Shown here: piece by piece, positions 58,746 to 64,000 of the stretch
How the letters are laid out: the number at the start of each line of letters is the position of its first letter
How positions within the stretch are numbered: the stretch's first letter is position 1
NCBI GenBank assembly: GCA_964577055.1
Contig: CAZNWC010000002.1
Coordinates: 124,001-188,000, forward strand
From: PNNG01 sp964577055
Lineage (GTDB): Bacteria; Bacteroidota; Bacteroidia; UBA7662
Direction of reading: 5' to 3'
DNA: 64,000 nucleotides
Program-made: the position numbers and the translations under genes
Notes under the pieces: model-generated
Told to the model about the DNA's origin: nothing
Database searches by the model: none
Seen by the model: the letters and a program-made list of their open reading frames with translations, nothing else

Positions 58746-61124
58746 GTGAACTACTTTTTGAGGAGGTCTTTAGCCACATTGTTGTGGCTCATAGCTTTAC
58801 TTGCTTTTCCTTCCGCATCCAGTGCACAGAAATACACGATCAGTGGATATGTGCGTTCAGAGAGTGGTGAATCGTTGATTGCTGCCAATTTGCTCGTAAA
58901 AGAGTTGAAGCGTGGGGGCATCACGAATGAATATGGGTTTTATTCGCTCACGCTAGACAAAGGAACCTACCAAGTAGTGGTGTCCTATTTAGGGTTTGAA
59001 ACGGCAGTAGTAGAAATTAAACTCGACAGGAACATTCAATATAATTTCAAATTGAAGCCCGCATCGCTTACCAAACAAGAAGTAGTGGTTGAGGCCGAAC
59101 GTGCAGATCAAAATACGCGGGATGCCAGCATGGGAAGGGCAGACCTAAACATTGAACAGGTAAAATCACTACCAGCACTTTTGGGTGAAGTAGATATCCT
59201 TAAGACCATTCAACTGTTGCCAGGCGTGCAAACGGCGGGCGAAGGCAATACCGGTTTTTACGTTCGTGGTGGTGGACCTGACCAAAATTTGATTTTGCTC
59301 GATGAAGCCGTGGTGTACAATGCTGCCCATTTATTCGGCTTTTTCTCGGTATTTAATGCCGATGCGATCAACAATACTACCCTGATCAAAGGTGGCATGC
59401 CCGCTGAATACGGTGGACGGATATCATCGGTCTTAAACATCAGCATGCGCGATGGCAACAATCAGCAGTACAAAACTGAAGGGGGAGTTGGGCTGATTTC
59501 ATCCCGGTTTACAACCGAGGGACCTTTGGTGAAAGACAAGAGCTCTTTCATCCTATCGGGACGCAGGACCTATGCAGATGTGTTGGCAGACCCTTTCATT
59601 CCGGCCGACGCCATCGCCAAGGGAAGCAAGTACTATTTTTACGACCTCAATGCCAAGGTCAATTACAAATTCAGCGACCGTGACCGTGTGTATGCCAGTG
59701 CATATTTTGGTCGAGATGTCTTTTTATTCAGAAACAGGGAATCAGGATTAAATTTTGAAATTCCTTGGGGAAATGCTACCAGCACCATACGTTGGAATCA
59801 CTTGTTTTCGAATAAGTTGTTCATGAATGTGAGCGGTATTTACAGCGATTTTAATTTTGGTACAGCTGTTGAACAATCAAGTTTTCGTTTTGCGCTGAAT
59901 TCAGGAGTTCGCAATGCTACGGCCAAAGTAGACTTTGATTATTTTCCTGACATCAGGCACCAAGTGAAGTGGGGGGCTCAGTACACCTATCACATGTTTA
60001 CACCATCGGTGGTAGAGGCCAGGAGCGGCGACAACGTATTCAGTTTACCGGGGGTAAGCGAATTAAATGCGCATGAATTTGCCATTTATGGGCAGGATCA
60101 GTGGGACGTGAGTGATCGTGTTCAAATCAATGCAGGCCTTCGCTATTCCAATTATTTGCAAACCGGACCATATATTTTTGAGCGATATGCCGACAAGGAT
60201 TTGATTGAGAAGGTAGAAGAGCGCCGTTTCAACCGTGGTGACCGGATTGTGAATTATGGCGGACTTGAGCCTCGTTTATTGATACGCTACAGCATTGATA
60301 GCAAATCGTCTTTAAAGTTGGGTGCCACGCGCAATTTGCAGTACATCCACCTTGCAAGTTCTTCGGGAAATGCACTGCCAACTGATTTGTGGGTACCCAG
60401 CACGCTCAAAGTAAAACCTCAAATAGGTTATCAATATTCGGTGGGTTACTTTCGGAATTTAAAGGAGAATCAATTTGAGACCTCCGTTGAAGTATATTAC
60501 AAAAAGCTGTTCAACCAAATCGATTTTCGCGATGGTTCTGTGAATGGCCTCAACGCCAATATTGAGAATGACTTTGTTTTTGGCACAGGCGAAGCCTACG
60601 GTACGGAGTTTTTCATCAAAAAGCGCACAGGCAAACTGACAGGCTGGATAGGTTATACCTTGGCCTGGGCTTGGCGGGAATTTCCTGACATCATGGCGGG
60701 AAGGCGTTTCCCGTATAAATTTGACCGTCGCCATGATGTTTCGGTGGTTGCTTCGTACGAGGCCAACGAACGGTGGACATTTTCGGGCACCTTTGTATTT
60801 GCTACCGGAAACGCCTTTACCGTACCAGAGTCACGTTATTTTATTGAAGGCCGCATCATCGATCAAATAGGCGATAGAAATAATTTACGCTTGGCCAACT
60901 ATCACCGCATGGATTTAGCTGCGGTGTACAAGCCCCGAAAGCAGGGGAAACGGCTTAAAAATGAGTGGGTATTTGCCATTTACAACGTTTACAGTCGACT
61001 AAACCCTTATTTCGTTTATTTGAATAATTCGGGCTCATTGCAACAGCAAAGTTTGCAAGTAGAGGCACGCCAAGTGAGTTTGTTTCCCATCATTCCATCT
61101 GTGACCTGGAATTTTAAGTTTTAA
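58746..61124 (+). CDS. TonB-dependent outer-membrane receptor, second copy
   Basis: A 792-residue receptor starting at a GTG three bases after the peptidase stop. Signal peptide, then a carboxypeptidase regulatory-like domain (YTISGYVRSESGESLIAANL), the plug (LPALLGEVDILKTIQLLPGV, FYVRGGGPDQNLILLDEAV, MPAEYGGRISSVLN) and the barrel ending with Phe (VTWNFKF). It is a clear paralogue of the receptor at 31669-34074 in length, order of motifs and downstream partner. The substrate is unknown. It should depend on a TonB/ExbBD system such as the one at 36711-38595. Confidence 0.95.
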   Translation: MNYFLRRSLATLLWLIALLAFPSASSAQKYTISGYVRSESGESLIAANLLVKELKRGGITNEYGFYSLTLDKGTYQVVVSYLGFETAVVEIKLDRNIQYNFKLKPASLTKQEVVVEAERADQNTRDASMGRADLNIEQVKSLPALLGEVDILKTIQLLPGVQTAGEGNTGFYVRGGGPDQNLILLDEAVVYNAAHLFGFFSVFNADAINNTTLIKGGMPAEYGGRISSVLNISMRDGNNQQYKTEGGVGLISSRFTTEGPLVKDKSSFILSGRRTYADVLADPFIPADAIAKGSKYYFYDLNAKVNYKFSDRDRVYASAYFGRDVFLFRNRESGLNFEIPWGNATSTIRWNHLFSNKLFMNVSGIYSDFNFGTAVEQSSFRFALNSGVRNATAKVDFDYFPDIRHQVKWGAQYTYHMFTPSVVEARSGDNVFSLPGVSELNAHEFAIYGQDQWDVSDRVQINAGLRYSNYLQTGPYIFERYADKDLIEKVEERRFNRGDRIVNYGGLEPRLLIRYSIDSKSSLKLGATRNLQYIHLASSSGNALPTDLWVPSTLKVKPQIGYQYSVGYFRNLKENQFETSVEVYYKKLFNQIDFRDGSVNGLNANIENDFVFGTGEAYGTEFFIKKRTGKLTGWIGYTLAWAWREFPDIMAGRRFPYKFDRRHDVSVVASYEANERWTFSGTFVFATGNAFTVPESRYFIEGRIIDQIGDRNNLRLANYHRMDLAAVYKPRKQGKRLKNEWVFAIYNVYSRLNPYFVYLNNSGSLQQQSLQVEARQVSLFPIIPSVTWNFKF

Positions 61125-61128
61125 GCCC

Positions 61129-62034
61129 ATGAGAAATTTGCTAATTGTGTTGATTGCGATTTTTGGTGCTTCTTGCGAACGTGTCATCGAATTGGATTTG
61201 CCCGAACAACGGGAATATGTAGTGGTGCATGGGCACATCGAACCCGATTCTTTTGCCTTTGTATCCTTGTCGCGCAATAGCCCTTATTTTGATCCTGTTG
61301 ACTTGCAAACCGTGGCATCCTTGCTCGTTCAAGGCGCTTTGGTAACTGTAGAGGAGGGGGGAGTGATAGATACGCTGCGACCCGACTTCAATTTCCAACA
61401 CTTCACGCTGTTCAACTACAGAGGCACCAAAATAAAAGGTGAATCAGGAAAACGTTACAAACTCAGGATAGAAACATCAGAGGTAATACTGGAAGCCGAA
61501 ACAAGCATTCCAACACCTTTGCCATTAGATAGTCTTTGGCACCGTACACGGGCTGATTTTGTGCGTGAGGCGGGTCAGTTTCAGCCAACAAAACGCGACA
61601 GTGAATTGGTGAGTTTGTACTTCCGTTACAGCGATCCGGCTGTTTCGGGAAATTACGTACGTGCTTTCTCCAGAAGAAATAGCGAATCGCAGTGGAGTTC
61701 CGATTTCAATCCCATTTACAGCGACGATTTGGTCAACGGTCAGAGTGTTGACTTTATCTTGAGAAGGGGTAAAGAAGCGTATTTGTTTGCTGATTCAACC
61801 ACTTTTGATGAATTCGGCTTTTTTGAAGTAGGTGATACCATCGAAGTTAAGTGGAGTGCAATTGATCGACCACATTATCTTTTTTGGCTTACTTTAGGTG
61901 CGGCAACCGGTGGGAGCGGGAATCCATTTGCCACACCCACTGTAGTTTCTTCGAATATTCGCGCGACAAAGGGAAGAGGTTTGGGAATTTGGGGAGGATA
62001 TGGAACTTTGCGCTACCAATACATTGTAAGATAA
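61129..62034 (+). CDS. DUF4249 family lipoprotein, second copy
   Basis: A 301-residue lipoprotein with lipobox GASC (signal MRNLLIVLIAIFGASC). The start of the mature chain (ERVIELDLPEQREYVVVHG) opens the DUF4249 domain, and the segment GESGKRYKLRIETSEVILEA is typical. The gene follows the second TonB receptor by four bases, repeating the receptor-DUF4249 order seen at 31669-34919. The two lipoproteins are much more diverged from each other than the receptors are, which suggests different ligands. Confidence 0.92.
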   Translation: MRNLLIVLIAIFGASCERVIELDLPEQREYVVVHGHIEPDSFAFVSLSRNSPYFDPVDLQTVASLLVQGALVTVEEGGVIDTLRPDFNFQHFTLFNYRGTKIKGESGKRYKLRIETSEVILEAETSIPTPLPLDSLWHRTRADFVREAGQFQPTKRDSELVSLYFRYSDPAVSGNYVRAFSRRNSESQWSSDFNPIYSDDLVNGQSVDFILRRGKEAYLFADSTTFDEFGFFEVGDTIEVKWSAIDRPHYLFWLTLGAATGGSGNPFATPTVVSSNIRATKGRGLGIWGGYGTLRYQYIVR

Positions 62035-62040
62035 ATAGCA

Positions 62041-62048
62041 TAATTTTG
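62041..62048 (+). promoter_or_regulatory. -7 promoter element of trxB
   Basis: TAATTTTG matches TAnnTTTG and ends three bases before the trxB ATG (62052), giving a leaderless or nearly leaderless message distinct from the upstream receptor operon. Confidence 0.45.
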
Positions 62049-62051
62049 AAT

Positions 62052-62990
62052 ATGTCACAACCAGAACACGTTAAATGCCTGATCATTGGTTCAGGCCCGG
62101 CAGGTTACACTGCGGCCATTTATGCGGCAAGAGCCGGCTTAAACCCTGTGCTTTACGAAGGCATGCAGCCCGGTGGTCAGTTAACCATCACCACAGAAGT
62201 TGAAAATTACCCAGGGTATCCCGAAGGAACGCATGGCCCCAAGATGATGGAAGATTTCAGGGCACAAGCCGTACGGATGGGTGCAGATTGTCGATACGGC
62301 ATGGTGACAAGTGTAGATTTTGGGGGGCATCCACACAAGGCGGTGGTAGACATGGAAAAAGAAGTTACCGCAGATGCAGTTATCATTGCAACTGGTGCCT
62401 CTGCCAAATGGCTGGGATTGCCTTCTGAAAAACGTTTGAATGGTTTTGGCGTATCAGCCTGTGCTGTATGCGACGGCTTCTTTTTCAGAAATCAAACCGT
62501 TGCCATTGTAGGAGGTGGAGATACAGCAGCTGAAGAGGCAACCTATTTGGCCAAACTTTGTAAAAAGGTGTATATGATTGTGCGCCGTGATGAATTGCGC
62601 GCATCAAAGGCCATGCAAGAGCGGGTTTTCAGAACCGAAAACATTGAGATGTTGTGGAATCATGAGACCGAAGAAATTTTAGGCGAACAAGGTGTTACCG
62701 GCGTTCGCTTGTTGAATAACAAAACCGGCGAACACAAAGAACTCGAAATACAGGGTTTCTTTGTAGCCATTGGCCACCAACCCAATACAGATCTTTTCAA
62801 GTCGTACCTTGATCTTGACGAGACAGGATACATTTTAACCGTTCCCGGCACTTCGAAAACCAATATTCCAGGTGTTTTTGCAGCCGGTGATGCCCAAGAT
62901 AAAATTTATCGACAAGCCGTTACGGCAGCGGGTTCAGGTTGTATGGCCGCCCTCGACGCTGAACGCTGGTTAGGCGAACATGGTTTGTAG
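62052..62990 (+). CDS. trxB: Thioredoxin-disulfide reductase
   Basis: A 312-residue flavoenzyme that uses NADPH to reduce thioredoxin. FAD binding is in LIIGSGPAGYTAAIYAARA, the redox-active pair in ACAVCDGFFFRN (CAVC), NADPH binding in VAIVGGGDTAAEEATYLA, and the second FAD motif in GVFAAGDAQDKIYRQAVTA. The ATG at 62052 gives the normal start; earlier in-frame starts lie in the DUF4249 gene. A strong terminator follows. The thioredoxin-fold protein at 52809 and MsrA at 50215 depend on this kind of reducing supply, though direct links are not shown. Confidence 0.97.
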   Translation: MSQPEHVKCLIIGSGPAGYTAAIYAARAGLNPVLYEGMQPGGQLTITTEVENYPGYPEGTHGPKMMEDFRAQAVRMGADCRYGMVTSVDFGGHPHKAVVDMEKEVTADAVIIATGASAKWLGLPSEKRLNGFGVSACAVCDGFFFRNQTVAIVGGGDTAAEEATYLAKLCKKVYMIVRRDELRASKAMQERVFRTENIEMLWNHETEEILGEQGVTGVRLLNNKTGEHKELEIQGFFVAIGHQPNTDLFKSYLDLDETGYILTVPGTSKTNIPGVFAAGDAQDKIYRQAVTAAGSGCMAALDAERWLGEHGL

Positions 62991-63010
62991 GTTTTAAGCA
63001 ACAGTAATTC

Positions 63011-63039
63011 AGCCGCCTTTTGACAAGGCGGCTTTTTTT
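63011..63039 (+). terminator. Intrinsic terminator after trxB
   Basis: AGCCGCCTT pairs with AAGGCGGCT around a TTGAC loop and is followed by a run of six T. It lies 20 bases after the trxB stop. Confidence 0.85.
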
Positions 63040-63079
63040 ATGCGCCAAAAACATTTGGCAAGTAAAGAACATTCTGTAC

Positions 63080-63093
63080 TTTCGAAGTCGAAA
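63080..63093. promoter_or_regulatory. Possible operator upstream of the HxlR regulator
   Basis: TTTCGA and TCGAAA form an inverted repeat with a two-base centre, 26 bases before the HxlR ATG. It overlaps a sequence (TACTTTCG) one base off the -7 consensus, so a bound regulator could block its own promoter. This is inference from position and symmetry only. Confidence 0.35.
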
Positions 63094-63119
63094 ATATATT
63101 AGATTTCAAATAGTAACCA

Positions 63120-63539
63120 ATGGAAGCTGTTAAGAATAAAGCAGAAAAGAATAGTAGCATGCCCGGAATTGATGCCACTTTGGAAATGGTCGGAGGGAAG
63201 TGGAAAATTCAGATTCTATGGTGTCTTAAATCAAAACCAAAAAGATTTAGTGAAATCAAAGAAGATGTAGCCGGCATCACACAAAAAATGCTGACACAGC
63301 AGCTCAAGGAGTTTGTGCGCGATGGAATTGCCACCCGAAAGTCGTATCCTGAAATTCCACCTAGGGTAGAATACAAGTTAACTGATTATGGCAAGAGCCT
63401 TATTCCTGTGTTAGAAGCCTTGAACAAATGGGGTGAAATGCACTTGGCCAAGAAGCTGGGGATAGAACCAAATATGAGTACTCCCAAATCTAAAAAACAA
63501 AATACACCCCCAGCACAGCAACAACTAGGGTTGTTTTGA
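63120..63539 (+). CDS. HxlR-family winged-helix transcriptional regulator
   Basis: A 139-residue regulator of the HxlR/MarR-like family. The core is ATLEMVGGKWKIQILWCLKS, KRFSEIKEDVAGITQKMLTQ and LKEFVRDGIATRKSYPEIPP, ending with VEYKLTDYGKSLIPVLEALN. Many HxlR proteins sense reactive species through a Cys near the N-terminus. Here no Cys lies in the N-terminal 20 residues; the only Cys is in ILWCL, inside the fold, so the signal may differ. The tail is basic and Gln-rich. It converges with the FAD oxidoreductase gene, the two stops being adjacent. Confidence 0.9.
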   Translation: MEAVKNKAEKNSSMPGIDATLEMVGGKWKIQILWCLKSKPKRFSEIKEDVAGITQKMLTQQLKEFVRDGIATRKSYPEIPPRVEYKLTDYGKSLIPVLEALNKWGEMHLAKKLGIEPNMSTPKSKKQNTPPAQQQLGLF

Positions 63540-64000
63540 TTATTTAAGGAGCTTTAATGCTGCCCGTGCAGCTTGTTTCCCCATGGCAGGCCCCAAAAGG
63601 GTGCCCATGCCATTCATTCCAGCCGCCACAACAATGCCTGTTTGATGTATGTGAAGGGCAGGGGTTTTGTCCTGACGAAAGCCCATGATACCTGCCCAAC
63701 GATGCGTGATGGAAACTGATTCATTTGGAATAAGCGTCTTCAAAAGTTGATCTAGTTGGTTTTGAATACTGGTGTTTAATGCAGCTTCATCTGTTTGCTC
63801 AGTTTCAAAATCCATGTTCCGCAATCCGCCTAATAGGAGGCGATTGCCCACATTTCTGAAATACACAAAGCCTTTGTTCATGTGAAAATTACCATGAAAG
63901 GCGAGTTTTTTGATGGGTGCTGTTACCAATACCTGTGCACGCTGGGGCAGAACCTTTTCTTCGGGTAGGAGCTCACTTACAAATGCATTGTTCGCCAAAA
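63540..64000 (-). CDS. FAD-dependent oxidoreductase (DAO family), N-terminus beyond window
   Basis: Only the C-terminal 153 residues are visible, and the frame remains open to the end of the window. The visible part matches the D-amino-acid oxidase/glycine-oxidase-like fold: VLVTAPIKKLAFHGNFHMNK, GNRLLLGGLRNMDFETEQTD, THRWAGIMGFRQDKTPALHI, and the closing GIVVAAGMNGMGTLLGPAMG that binds FAD. The N-terminal dinucleotide-binding motif would be outside. The substrate cannot be judged. It converges with the HxlR gene. Confidence 0.8.
   Translation of the reverse strand, partial: LANNAFVSELLPEEKVLPQRAQVLVTAPIKKLAFHGNFHMNKGFVYFRNVGNRLLLGGLRNMDFETEQTDEAALNTSIQNQLDQLLKTLIPNESVSITHRWAGIMGFRQDKTPALHIHQTGIVVAAGMNGMGTLLGPAMGKQAARAALKLLK

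Noticed and set aside
1..64000. tRNA, rRNA, CRISPR, insertion sequence or phage genes
   Set aside because: Intergenic gaps are short and none shows tRNA-like arms, regularly spaced repeats or transposase or phage motifs by eye. A covariance-model search was not possible, so small RNAs could have been missed.

Overview
The window is a gene-dense chromosomal segment of a Bacteroidota bacterium. The evidence is consistent: two TonB-dependent receptor plus DUF4249 lipoprotein pairs, three proteins ending in type IX secretion (T9SS) type A sorting domains, a PID-CTERM microprotein, a Bacteroidota-type ferredoxin/LuxC-like acyl-CoA reductase pair, a long NusB, a PUR-alpha-like protein, and repeated TAnnTTTG -7 promoter elements just upstream of start codons. 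A Chitinophagales- or Saprospirales-like lineage is plausible, but the sequence alone does not fix it. No rRNA, tRNA, CRISPR array, insertion sequence or prophage gene was seen. The content is mostly core metabolism, so this is not an obvious genomic island.

Layout. 1-7.6 kb: a truncated muramidase, fmt, a class IV aminotransferase, fbp, a roughly 800-base stretch holding a decayed response regulator, acs and a YeiH-type transporter. 7.8-10.5 kb: a T9SS surface protein broken by two nonsense codons and two frameshifts, followed by an intact PID-CTERM microprotein and a palindromic repeat. 10.6-17.9 kb: divergent luxC-like reductase and ferredoxin, a tandemly duplicated D-Ala-D-Ala ligase, a PASTA protein, a T9SS protein and a thioesterase. 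18-22.5 kb: an inactive/active M16 peptidase pair and a branched-chain aminotransferase. 22.6-31.4 kb: a psi-like hypothetical protein and rdgB on the plus strand, then a minus-strand heme cluster (hemA, hemCD fusion, cupin, hemL, a two-component system, hemH).

31.7-38.6 kb: the first TonB receptor/DUF4249 pair, then a minus-strand exbB-exbD-tonB-folC-rnhA cluster. 38.9-43.9 kb: gyrA, a TPR protein and an RNA m5C methyltransferase. 43.9-47.4 kb, minus: leucine dehydrogenase, nusB, DUF1573, yajC, coaE. 47.5-50.9 kb: ABC exporter, PUR protein, MazG-like enzyme, msrA. 50.9-55.9 kb, minus: a chain from a small hypothetical protein through an MBL hydrolase, an NFACT/RqcH protein, a thioredoxin-fold protein and dapD to a glycosyltransferase. 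56-64 kb: mnmA, a T9SS subtilase, the second TonB receptor/DUF4249 pair, trxB, an HxlR regulator and a truncated FAD oxidoreductase.

How the genes fit together. The ExbB/ExbD/TonB proteins could energise the two receptors, and each DUF4249 lipoprotein sits directly after its receptor. DapD, the Ddl fusion and the PASTA protein belong to cell-wall synthesis. HemA, HemCD, HemL and HemH cover four parts of the C5 heme route; hemB, hemE, hemG/Y and hemN are not here. Most minus-strand runs have 1-8 base overlaps, suggesting tight operons. Functions are assigned from remembered family motifs; no database search was run.
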